Source: Campylorhamphus procurvoides (taxonomy: Eukaryota; Chordata; Aves; Passeriformes; Dendrocolaptidae). From it: a stretch of 64,000 nt of DNA. The notes beneath the pieces are model-generated. The model searched no databases. It was not told the DNA's origin and saw only the letters and a program-made list of their open reading frames with translations. Made by a program: the position numbers and the translations under genes. Location: positions 558,001-622,000 of the forward strand of contig WBMV01006680.1 in the NCBI GenBank assembly GCA_013396655.1, read 5' to 3'. Shown here one piece after another: positions 26,901 through 37,400 of this stretch (positions are counted from its first letter, which is position 1; every line of letters begins with the position of its first letter).

Positions 26901-29264
26901 AAGTGAGCACTTTAATTGGGTTTGCTTCTCACTTTTTGGAGAAGTGGTATTTGTGAGTGAGTCAAGAAAGGCTCTGACACAATCTATTTTAATGAGCAAA
27001 ATGGGCTCAGCAGGTCAAGATGTACTGACAAGGAAATATAATCTCCCCACGCCTGCCAGTGACAATAAACTTTATAAGCACACACAAAACAACACCATGG
27101 CTGTGCTACCAAAAATTCAAGGAAAGCAAACAAATTTCTGCTTTACAGGATTCGGATATTGGAACCTTCTGGGGCAGGTATCAAAGTGCATTAGTTAATA
27201 GGTATCAGTGTTCCTTCCAGGTTGTGGAGCACAGGGAGGAGGGAAGCCCCATTACCGAGTCCCTTCGGGTAACCCTGCTTTACCAGGAGGGAACAAAGAT
27301 CAAAAGCATGTAGCCCCGAGGGACAGTTCTAATACCAAGCAGGATAAATCTAAATCACCAAGAATCAGTACTAACTAACGTTCTTGTGCTTGGGAATGCA
27401 GGTTTAGCTGTAACACATAAAGCCCCTGCCTTGGCTCACACCAAAGGAACACACCACAGACAGCAGTGACTCTGAAGTAGCCTCATTACCTTTGGGTTTG
27501 CTATTGTTTATGCAAATAACCATTCAAATTATTTCCATGCACCCACAGGGGTTTATTACACTGCTAATCACACAAAGAACTTATAAAAAAACTACATGGG
27601 AACTTTCTAGGTATTTTAAAGTAAGGATTTGGATAATTTTGTTCATAACTTCAGAAAATCCTTGATTACAATTTCTGGAAAAGGCACAAAAGAGATTAAA
27701 GATCCCACATTCAGCAAGTACCAGATCAGCCCCCAAACCCTTGTAACACAGAATTCCTTCGAGTGCAGGTTTGCAGTAAGTATGTCCCACCTTTGAAGAG
27801 AAGGGCTCAGCTCCCAGGAACATTTCTAGGTTCTTTGCCCTTGTTCTGGCAAACTGCCCCTGGCAGAAAAGGGAGGTTCATCTCAGCAAAGTCAAAACAG
27901 GGACTTTACAGCCCAGATTTCAAGCCCTTTTTAATATTGATCCTGACAAACAGCCTTTACACGGAGCCAATTCCAGCCTGTAAGCAATGAAATAAACAGG
28001 GCAATTCTTCAAACCATTTCACAAGGTACATTTGAAATACTTTCTGCAAAACTACTACAGTAGGTAGCGACCAGTGTCTCACTCCAGGGCCACTGAAATA
28101 TGTGCTCCCCTCATTCAGTGGGTTTTGCTGTGCTCCTCAGCCCCCCCAAAGCTGATTTTCGCTGCCTCTAAAGGCAGTGCCCAAAGAGAGGCTGCGTGTG
28201 CAGCCCCAGCCCCAGCGTGAGAATCGCTCCCCAGCCCCAGAGCTGGTCCCTTCTGGAGCCTTTCTCAGTATAATGCCATTGCCACACATTGATATATTGG
28301 TGAGAGAAAGGCAAATATAACAATGCTAAAGCTTAAACTCATTTGAATAAACTGTGAATTTCTATTACATATATTGTTTCCTTTATCAAATTGGAACTAC
28401 TGGAGCAAGAATACCAAGAATGCCAACATAAATCTAGATCTGTTACAGCCAGTTTCTCCAATTTATTCTCAGAAGCCTTAACGACAAAAAGTCAAAGTTC
28501 TTCTCTTTGGGGGAGGGATCAGGAAAAGGAACATTCCTGATAATTTTTAACATTAAAACAAAAGCTTCGCAGAAATCAGGTTCAACAAAATGATTGCACA
28601 AAATACTGTTTTATCCTCTGAAGAAAAACAAAAGCGACCACGAGTGGTTTAATAAACACTAAGAAATAAAGCCAATAAAAACTGTCTATAGCCTACGTGG
28701 GAAATAGATCTTCATTACTCATGGCAGAGTCCTTTTCACTTTGTGCAATGTTTTCCAGAATTAAAACCATTCCACAAAGATACATTCCAGCCTCCTTTAT
28801 GATTTGTGTTCCACAGGTTCTGCTCCAAGATAATGGATACCAGACTGAACCAATCCCAAATTAAGAGAGATCAACAACTTTTCTACCATATCTGGCCCTA
28901 AATGCTAAGTAGGAACAGAAACATAATAAACAAGTACTTTAAATCTAACAGATGTTGAATCCAGGCATATTTAACTTTAAAAGAAAATTATTAATGAGGT
29001 AAAAAAAAAAAAAAGGTAAGAAAAAAATGAGAAATACCCTTACTTCAGTCTGTAATCAATTTGGACACAATGATATTCTATTTATAGCAAGACTTTTAAC
29101 ATGTTCTAGGCTTGTATTATTTATTTGGATCATTCCTATTACAATGAAATATTAATGCTGAGAAAGTGGTTACTCTATTAAGGAGCTATCCTATGTTTAG
29201 ATTTTAATATTGATCTCCACTATTTGGGAATAATTAATCATTCTCTAAGAAACTGCATTTGCCT

Positions 29265-29730
29265 GACTTTGTGTGATGATGTGAGCCGAACTTTAGCGTG
29301 TTCCCCACAATGATGCCACGATCAAATTTATATTTTGACCTATTCCTAAAGGCAATTTAGCTCTTCCAACAGAAGGGGGAAAAGGGGATACCGCCACTTT
29401 AAAAGCTTCAATCTCTTTGACATTGCTGGCAGTGTATGGGAACATTAATGCATCTGTCATGATAACAAGCTAAGAATAACATCTAGACATCAAACCGAGC
29501 AGAGAATCCATCTGAAGTGATTCATTCAGATCTGTCTCATTGATTTATTAAACACAGGGCAACATCTGCAGCCTCACAGAGCCGCTTGGCAAAATTAATG
29601 CAAGATCAATTCAAATGGAAAAAAGTGCAAAAGAGATAAATCAAAACACAATTTGCATGCAGTTCCACAATCAGGCTTATTGGGTGCAAATGCTCAATTT
29701 TCCTCCCAAAGCAAATGAGTTTAAATGTTG
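29265..29730. promoter_or_regulatory. Candidate conserved non-coding element
   Basis: A 460-bp stretch with GTGAGCCGAACTTTAGCGTG, CATTAATGCATCTGTCATGA, TGACATTGCTGGCAGTG-like sequence, ATTCATTCAGATCTGTC and CAATTTGCATGCAGTTCC. It mixes TAAT, octamer and TGTCA (MEIS/TGIF-type) motifs. Its texture is like known developmental-gene enhancers, and I rate it the best intron candidate. Confidence 0.35.
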
Positions 29731-32700
29731 TTTTATCTTTGTAGAATTGTGTGATTTGAAGTGACAGTGAAGAGTTCTGCAGGTTGAAATGGTGAAAAGA
29801 AAAAAAGGAGAAGAAATGCTTGCAAAGACCTTTTGAATATGCAACAAGAATATCATTAATACCTAATTGTTTAGCTTTTTTGTCTTTGCTACAAAAACAC
29901 AGTTATTTTTCAGTTGTAGAAGTCTCAGTAGAAAATTACATATGTATTATGCATATCCACATGCAGGAAACACACAAATACTCCATTTTGGAGGAAAAGC
30001 AAGTTACACTTCAAATAGGGAGCTCTAGTGCTAGGAAGAAAGAAGGGAATTTTAATCAAGGGTTCTCCAGATTAGATATGCATCTGATGAAAATATTCAA
30101 GTATTTTAGGAGTTTTGAACAAGCATAGACTTTCAAGATGTCCAAAAAGAAAGGGATTTTTCCAAAAGTAGAACGACTCTGCCCAGAAAGTGGGAAAATT
30201 CCTTTCTGCACCTCCAGCAGAATCCACTGTGCTCCTGATCTCTCTCCAGTGCCTGAAGTGAGCCTCCTCTCCAAGGAACACAAGCAAAATGAGAAACACA
30301 TCTTTATTGTTTATTTTAAAATGCTAGCACCTCCAAAATGCACAAGTTTGGCCAAGTCTGAATGCAAGCTAAATATTCACTCAGTCCAAGCAGTGTATAC
30401 ATAACCAGATGCCCACAGTTACTATCAGTGTACTCCGTGTAGTGCTACACGACTGGATTGCTTTAATTATAATCTTGCCATCAGTCTCCTAATAAAAGAC
30501 AAAGTATTGCTGACTATAGGGTAGCTTTTAATAGACAACATGACTAGACCCTCATAATATCATAAAATAAAATGCCTACATTTACTGCTTAAATTAATTT
30601 CTAAAGCCTTTTATTGTTTCTGAATAGCCAAAGCCAATACAAAATATTACATTAACTGGGTACTCTAAATCCTGAAAAATACACCATGCACTGAAATGCT
30701 GTTTTCTGGAAAGGAGTCTGACTATCCACTGAATAATCCAGACCAACACGGTGCTTTTTCAGTGACAACAGCACCCAAATACAGAACCCTGCAGAAGAGG
30801 TTACGATCATACTCATATAATCTTATTTTAAGGACTGGTATATTTACAATCATAAGTATGTTCTCACTACGGTTTTAAATTTCATTATTAAAAAAAAATC
30901 CTCATTATAGTTTTTTTGTTTCAAGTAAATATTACAGTCTACTACTAAATGTAAGCATGTGTCCATAATTTAAGCAATCCTTTAAGGTATTGCCCATCAG
31001 GAGCTAGATTTTGTCAATACACTGTACTCACTACTCACTGGAAGGTGCGACCTGGAATGAAACGAACAGTTAGTTTCAGTTTACAAGCCTTGTTTCCCAA
31101 TTAGGCTGCACGATGATGGCTAAACAATTTAGGAACATTTTGTTCCCATGGGAATGAAGAATTGAACAGCACATGTGAATATACTAAAAACCCACACAGG
31201 TCAGAGCTGCTGGGTACAGGTAACTCCTGCTACACTCGGAACACGAACACACCAAAAAACTTTCGCTCACGGGTGCATTTCTTTGCAGGTCTGTAGATAA
31301 ATTCAACTAAAAAAAGGGCATTAGAGTAAGCAGGAGAAACAGAAACTATCTATTCTTCAGTTACATATGCTTGATGGCTTGCATTCCAATTAAAAAATAA
31401 CTGGAAGTGTAAACTAACATAAGAGATGTACCTTTCAGAACTCAACTAACAGTAAAAATAATGATACTCAGCAATTCTTACTGCTTTTTCTGGCAGCTCT
31501 TGAGTTTAATGCAGCATTTCTATAATATTCATATATATATATCAATCCCTATAAATTAAAAAAATGTATTTATTATGAAAGCAACACACAATATTCCTAG
31601 TTGAAAGCAATGCTTCTGAAGATGACTTTTTTCCAAGCTTTTACTTTCCAGGTACAAAACTAAATCCTGCGTGCAGGGTTTTAACAGCCCTACTGCATTT
31701 GATTTGTTTGGGAACACTGCAGTGCTTCCCAGGTCACTTCACAGCAAACACAAATAATTAGATTACTCATGTATTTAGCTATTTTTATCCAACATTCTCT
31801 CCAGTAAGTATGGACTGATCAAGGGAAGTAATAATCTGTAAATAAAATGAGGTATGAAGCATTTAATTAGCAGGAGGGAACACAATTAAGTGACAAGCCT
31901 TGAGCAAAGTTTCAGGTGTGCTGGTAACGCTCCTCATGCTTCACACCTGAAACAGTGAAAGCAGATTGGTATCCACAGGTTCTTCCAATCAGTGGCATTT
32001 TCACGAGACACAAACAAAGGCTGAGCGACGTTTCAGTAAATATTCTGGGAAACGTAACGGGATTTGTTTGTCTTGAGCAGGCAAAAATGCAGTGTTTTCA
32101 GCCGAGGGCAGGGAGAGCTTGTGCCTAAGCACATTCAACACGTGTGTTGCTCAGCTGAGAGCTGGCTCGGCTGCTGCTCGAGCCCCCTCACTGCTCCTGC
32201 CTTATCTCCTGCCTTTGGCCAGGGCTCTGCTCCTCCAGCTGCTCCTTTCAGAGCCCCCGGAGCATCTCTCAGCTGCTCACCCGCCTTACCTATTCCCCCA
32301 TCCTAGCACGGCCAGAAGTCTTTGTCAAAGGGAGGGGAGAAAGAAAAAAAGAGTTGTGAAACAAAAGTTTTAAACATTTACCACTTCAGGGTTCCCAGAT
32401 CTTAAAATCACTGGTTGTAAGAGAGCAGAAACCAGCAGATTGCATCTACAGGCTGCATCATCAAACCAGAGCCTGCATTTCCCTACGGGAAAACTTTGGC
32501 ATGGTCACAGAAATTAAAGAGACGGATTTCTTTAATCGCCGACTTTCATGCTAGCTGAGTTTCAGAAACATTTCAGAGAAGCATTTCCATGTTAAATGTG
32601 TCCTTTAGTAATTCAGTGTATTTGAATAAAATTAATGCAAGTCTCAGACCGTATTTATAACCCCATCACTTGAATGAAGCAGGAGGTGTGATGTCAGCGC

Positions 32701-33493
32701 GGTGCCTGACATTGAAATGGGCACCAGGAGCAGGTGTTACAGAAACAGAACAAGGGCAGGAAAAAAGCACAGAGTTCGTGCTAACATGTCTAGGAATTAA
32801 GCGCATCTCTAAAATGACACCTGCAATATAAAACGTTTTGAAACAAAGCAAGTAGTGCGTTCAGGAGCGGACGCGCAGTGTGCTCCCGCTTCATCTCGCA
32901 GCAGCGAGCGCAGGATCAGGCCCCAAATTCGCACGGAGCTGAGTTGTTATTAGAACAACCCCCACGCTCGGTGCTAAGCAGTGCGTGCCCCGAGCCCCGC
33001 AGTCACTGGAGTGCACTTGCGGGCCGGGCACGGCTCGCACAGCCCCGCGGAGCCCCCGCAAAGTTCGCTCCGCAGAGAGGCGCCCCACGCCCGGCCCCAC
33101 GGCAAAGCCCTGCCCCACGCACAGCCCCACGGCACATCCTCACGGCCCTGCCCCACGGCACATCCCCCCGCCCCACGGCCCGACCCCCGAGCCGCAGGGC
33201 CGTGTTCGCTGGGGTCCCCCCATTGCCCGTGGCTGGGCACGGCCCGGCAGCCGCGACTGTCAGCGGCACCGACACCGCGGGAAACTTTTCCGCTGTTTTT
33301 TTCTTTCTTTCTTTTTCCGCAGGGAGTCCTCCCGGGAGCCACCCCTCGGGGAAAAGTTTGCGGCGCCGGTGCCGGCCCCGCGGGGGGCTCGGGGCGGCCC
33401 GGGCAGCGATCCCCGCACGGCCCCGCATCCCCTCTGTCCCCGCATCGCTGCTATCCCCGCATCCCGCACCCCCGCTATCCCCGCTCGGCTCAC

Positions 33494-33821
33494 CTCGCGT
33501 TGGTGCAGTCGTTGTACAAAGTTTCGAAGTCTTTCCTGGTGATGAGCTTGCAGCGGTTCACGCCGGGCTGGATGGCCCCCAGCCCGCGCAGGATGCGGAC
33601 CTGCTCCACCGTGCACACCACGGGCGATATATCCAGGCGCTTCAGCTTGGTGTAGACCGTGTGCAGCCCTCCCACCAGGTGCTTCAGGAACAGATCAAAG
33701 ACCTGCGGCAGGCAGATCAGCTCCTGCCCCTCCACGAGGAACGAGGCCACCTTCACCCCGTGCAGATCGACCATCTTACACTCGTTGCCGCCGCCGCCGC
33801 CCGGGCCGGCCCCGCCGCCGC
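33494..33821 (-). CDS. DACH2: DACH2 exon 1 (dachshund domain), 5' end missing
   Basis: Dachshund homologue 2 is a nuclear transcriptional co-regulator that works with SIX and EYA proteins in muscle, limb, eye and ear development. The minus strand encodes a glycine-rich run, then NECKMVDLHGVKVASFLVEG, then the LICLPQVFDLFLKHLVGGLH core, TVYTKLKRLDISPVVCTVEQ, VRILRGLGAIQPGVNRCKLI and a tail ending DCTNA plus two bases. This is the Ski/Sno/Dac domain, which folds as a winged-helix-like DNA-contacting module. The residues VEGQELICLPQVF, LDISPVVCTVEQ and CKLITRKDF fit DACH2 better than DACH1 as I recall them, and the CHM neighbour agrees. The exon ends at 33494 in phase 2, followed by the donor GTGAGC. 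Upstream, the frame runs into an 11-N gap, so the real start and the N-terminal part (about 70 residues in mammals, from memory) are absent. The ATG at 33774-33772 is internal to the conserved region and is probably not the start. Confidence 0.95.
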
Positions 33822-33832
33822 NNNNNNNNNNN
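33822..33832. other. Assembly gap inside DACH2 exon 1
   Basis: Eleven Ns interrupt a CCG-rich stretch that encodes a poly-glycine run of DACH2. The sequence past the gap does not continue with anything resembling the known N-terminus, so the real missing segment is probably hundreds of bases rather than eleven. GC-rich triplet repeats are a usual cause of such drop-outs. Confidence 0.9.
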
Positions 33833-33869
33833 CGCAACTCACCGCAAAGTTTGTACTGCGCTCCCCGGG

Positions 33870-34272
33870 ATGTGATGGAGTCCTTCTCCGCGTGCTGTGA
33901 GGGGTCCCGCTCCCCGCGCTGTGAGGGGCTCCTCCTCGAGCTCTGAGGGGCTCGCTCTCCCCGCGCTGTGAGGGGCTCCCTCTCTCCAGCCATGAGGGCT
34001 CCCTGTCCCCTGAGGGCTCCCTCTCCCCTGACATGAGGACTCCCTCTCCCCACATTGTGAGGGGCTCCCTCTCCCCTGAGGGCTCCCTCTCCCCGGCCAT
34101 GAGGGGATCCCTCTCCCAAGAATTTGAGGGGGCTCCCTCTCCCCTGGCATGAGGGGCTCCCTCTCCCCTGAGGACTCCCTCTCCCCAGATTGTGAGGGGT
34201 TCCCTCTCCCCTGCCCTGAGGGGCTCCCTCTCCCCAGCCATGAGGGGATCCCTGTCCCCTGCCCTGAGGGGC
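33870..34272. repeat. GC-rich minisatellite upstream of DACH2 exon 1
   Basis: About 16 degenerate units of 18-25 bp follow one another, each built on TGAGGGGCTCCCTCTCCCC with variable fillers such as AGCCA, ACATTG or AGATTG. Some units lack one G or carry a GATCC variant, and two-unit blocks recur, which suggests expansion by unequal exchange. The minus strand (DACH2 sense) is G-rich with repeated GGGGAGAGGG, so it could form G-quadruplexes. The array begins about 40 bp beyond the 11-N gap. A long open frame runs through the array on the minus strand into exon 1, but its repetitive, unit-dependent content argues against real coding. Confidence 0.85.
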
Positions 34273-34839
34273 CGGCAGGGCGGGGAGCGGGCGGGGTGCG
34301 GGTCTCCCATGCCCTGTGCCCGTGCCCGGGTGTTCCCGCACCTGTGCCCGCACCCACACACACGGCAGGGCCGGGGTGAGCCCGCTGTGCAGCCCCCAGG
34401 GCAGCACCGACACCGGGGGACACACGGACAGCTCGGCCATGGCCCCTCCTGGGCCGGCCCGGCTCGGGGGGCAGACACGGGAACCGAGAGCGGGGCGAGA
34501 GGGGCTCGGACAAACTCCGCATAAAGGAATCGAGTGACACAATCACACCCGGCAGCAGCCAGGGCACGCGGGGTGGGTTGGGCATCGGCTTCTTACCCTC
34601 TCCAGTGTAATTGTGTTACACCTCTTTTAGCCTCTTCCCTTTCTTCCTTTGTTCCTCTCCCCTCCTGTTTGTTTCCACTGCTTTACAGGGGTTTTTCTTT
34701 CCTAGCCCTTTTTCACTGCCCTCCTTTCTTTCTCCTAAGACATTCAGTGAACAAAGCAAGCAGTAAAGTATAAACAAAACTTTTCAAGTGGGTACCGAGC
34801 AAGCAATACCAACAAAGCATTTCAGCTATTGCCATGATT

Positions 34840-35400
34840 CCATCTTCCCTTTCCTTTTGTTAGACTTGCTTATTTAGGCACCTTTTCTGCAAAGTTGAAT
34901 ATTTTTGCATTATGAGTAATGAGGCAAGATGACTGTGTGCTAAGTCGCTATATTTGTGAATATAAACCATCTAAATCACATTATGCAGGAGCCTCCCCTT
35001 CTCCCCATTGATTTCATGTGTGTTCTAAGAAGCCTGGCCACTGGGTTTATGTCCCTGACCTCACTGCCTAAAACGAAGGCAGAATCTTCACATAAGGGAA
35101 ATTAATACCTTTCAATAAGAGTGCTCATATTTTAAACTAATTCACGCATCTTTTTAGGATCCAAACCTTAGATTGGAAGCTCTATGGGGCAGGGTCTACT
35201 TACTTTGGCAAAGGGTTCAGTACAACAGAGTGCTGAACTCATCTGCAATTTTTATTTAGTGAGAATTACAGAAATAATAAATAACTGACTTCAAATAGAA
35301 ACTTTTGGGCGTTAATTTGCTGGACATAATTGCTGTCAGGAGATTTAATAAATCAGATTCAAACATTGCCCTTTTAAAGACACTTTTTTTCCTTTGAGAT
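34840..35400. promoter_or_regulatory. Candidate upstream enhancer(s) of DACH2
   Basis: Just beyond the DACH2 CpG island are two repeat-free blocks. The first (to about 35000) has TTTTTGCATTATGAGTAATG and the MAF-like TGCTAAGTCGC. The second (from about 35230) has GGGCGTTAATTTGCTGG, ACATAATTGCTGTCAGG and TTTAATAAATCAGATTC. Position and motif content fit a promoter-proximal enhancer. No comparison was possible. Confidence 0.33.
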
Positions 35401-37189
35401 TAATGTGACAACCAAAATCCACTGTGAGAATTCTTTTCCCTTTTTGACTTTAATGTCTTCCATAAGCTAAACATATTTCTAAATAAGACGGAATTTTTGC
35501 AAGGCCAGAGGAAGCCTTGCGCATCAACACCCAGCAAGTTGGAGTGGCATGAAGCAATATAAAATCATAAAGGCTGTAGTAAAAGCAGTACCCTTGAGAG
35601 GTGACTGTCCATGGAGAGAAGAAGTGCTCAGAAACTTAGAAAATGCTCAAGGTTTGAGAATTAATGCCAGGCACCTGTCCAGTTCAACTAAGCATATACA
35701 AATCAACTATATCCATGAATATTATTATTTCCCTGTAATTTTCCTAAAGACAAGGCAAAGTTACTAAAGCCTACCAATCATACAGCAATATCTTCTCAGT
35801 TATAAAGTATCCAGATGGTTTATTTGAATGGAGTCCAGCAGTACGTAATTTGAATGGGTACGAACTACTAAGCCTCCCTATAGCTGAAAGAAGTATTTTA
35901 GAATATTACTTTAAAAGTGGAGTTTCAGTATTTTTGTTCCTTTTAGACTGGTATGCAAACTGTTTTCTTAACACTGGCAACTACAGCAGTATTGGTGTGG
36001 TGTGAATTAATCCTGTATGAGAACTGGCCGTGCTTGCATGGGGAAATGTCAAGCGAAGGTTCTATTTGTTTGGGTTTATCATCATTGCAGATGCCCCATT
36101 GGAGGGAAGTGGGAAGGAGCTCTTTCCTGAGGCAGGACAAGAGAGGAAAGCTCCAGCCATTCCAGACAGGTTCTGGAAACCACTTACTGCCAGCTGGCAT
36201 AAACATGGCCCCTGGTTCCCAGGGATCCCACAGAGGAAACGATGGGTGACACAATTCACTGGGAGGAGACAATGATAAAAACTAATGACAGCTTTTTAAG
36301 TGAGCAGTAGGATATTAATTAAAAATAATATTTTTGTTTATAGAAGGCTGGAAAGCTCAATAGTGATGTTTGTGTTTCATCTCAGTTTACCGTAGCCAAA
36401 CAGGAGGCAGGACAATAAAGAAAGGAATTCAGTGTGGAGCTTCCTGGTGATTTTTTGTTAATATAAAGAATTTCCTCTATAGACTTCATATAGGTATGTC
36501 CAATGTGAGTAGATTGTAGGAGAAAACGCTGCTTGTTAGTGAAGAACTTTGGTCATCCCTAAAATAAATGTGAGGGAATAAACGTGGACATGGATTTATG
36601 AGGGTCAGAGGTGACTGTGGACCCAAAATGAAGGATGAAAAATAACTGGAAGATGCATTAGCAGTGCACCCTAGTTAGTCATAATGAAATGAAACACCAT
36701 TTTTTGCTGACATCTCCTCATCCTTAGCACTGAAATTTCTCAGGGCCCAGTCTAAAGCTCTCAGCCTGCTCTAGTGATCTCTGAGCTTGTATCCTGAGCA
36801 TGCAAACCATTGGTGGTGCTGATTCTGAGTAAAGGCTTGAAAAGGCAGAAAAAAACATCTTTTTTTTTTTTTGCTGGGTTAGTGTTTAGTGCCTTGGATT
36901 ACTTGGCAAAGAGGAACCACGATTATATTAACTAATGTAGGCCACTGACGTGAGAGAGAGACTGAAATTAGTATGTCACTCTCAGTGCCCACATTTTGCT
37001 AGATGCACTAGGACTTGACACTTGAATTCAATTTAGTTCTGACATTTTAGTTGAGGTTTTTTTAGAACTGTGGATTAAAACTTCCCACCTAAACATCAAG
37101 GATTTTACATAAAACTGATGAATCTAAATGGCTAAGTGTCAATAGAAAAATGATCCCTTCTCTTAGGTGATTAAATGTATTGTATTAAT

Positions 37190-37400
37190 GTGTGCATAAC
37201 GCAGAATCAATAAATAATGAATTACCACTGATTGTAATTGAATGTTTTCATAATTTTATTGTCAGCCATGATAAATAATCAGTACGTTTATACTGCATTA
37301 AATTAATTAGTGTGTCATTTCTATTACATACATCAGCAGTGAAGTAATGCAGTGACATCTGTTTCTAATGTTTTAAAGATGTGGTATTCCTTATTAAGTA
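37190..37400. promoter_or_regulatory. Candidate conserved non-coding element
   Basis: A TAAT-dense intergenic stretch: CAATAAATAATGAATTACC, GATTGTAATTGAATG, GCATTAAATTAATTAGTG and CAGCAGTGAAGTAATGCAG. Many homeodomain cores in 200 bp without repeats suggest an enhancer, probably of DACH2. Confidence 0.3.

Larger units (their letters stand above)
1..33493 (-). other. DACH2: DACH2 intron 1 (partial; continues past the left edge)
   Basis: Everything left of the exon 1 donor should be intron 1. I looked on the minus strand for the next DACH2 exon, which should encode a PGRPPKR-type segment, and saw none. The known DACH genes have very long first introns, so this is expected. The interval is AT-rich unique DNA. 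CR1 fragments lie at 1210-1352, 4624-4785 and 24502-24600. A telomere-like patch is at 7553-7597 and a single-N join at 4992. Candidate conserved blocks are listed separately. The scattered open frames here are under 155 codons, overlap in several frames and have no recognisable domain. Apart from the listed items I see nothing else. A short exon or an RNA gene could still be hidden. Confidence 0.8.
32860..34560 (-). promoter_or_regulatory. DACH2: CpG island over DACH2 exon 1
   Basis: Base composition switches abruptly from AT-rich to strongly GC-rich with dense CpG at about 32.87 kb and falls back at about 34.56 kb. The island covers exon 1, the start of intron 1 and the upstream minisatellite. 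CpG-island promoters are typical of developmental transcription-factor genes, which are often Polycomb targets. No convincing TATA box is visible in the right place, and the transcription start cannot be fixed because the 5' part of the exon is in a gap. Boundaries are by eye. Confidence 0.75.

Noticed and set aside
33833..33843. Donor-like GGTGAG on the minus strand next to the 11-N gap
   Set aside because: It sits at a contig edge and the sequence before it codes for nothing recognisable; it cannot be evaluated without the missing bases.
32878..33900. 340-codon plus-strand open frame antisense to DACH2 exon 1
   Set aside because: It is a GC-rich shadow of exon 1 and the CpG island with low-complexity Pro/Arg/Ala content and no domain.
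33490..34542. 350-codon minus-strand open frame reading through the minisatellite into DACH2 exon 1
   Set aside because: Only the part downstream of the N gap is DACH2. The rest is translated minisatellite (Gly/Glu/Arg/Pro repeats) and frame continuity across 11 Ns is accidental.
34590..34600. Splice-donor-like GGTAAGAAG on the minus strand upstream of DACH2
   Set aside because: No open frame with DACH2 N-terminal character leads to it; a chance match is likely.
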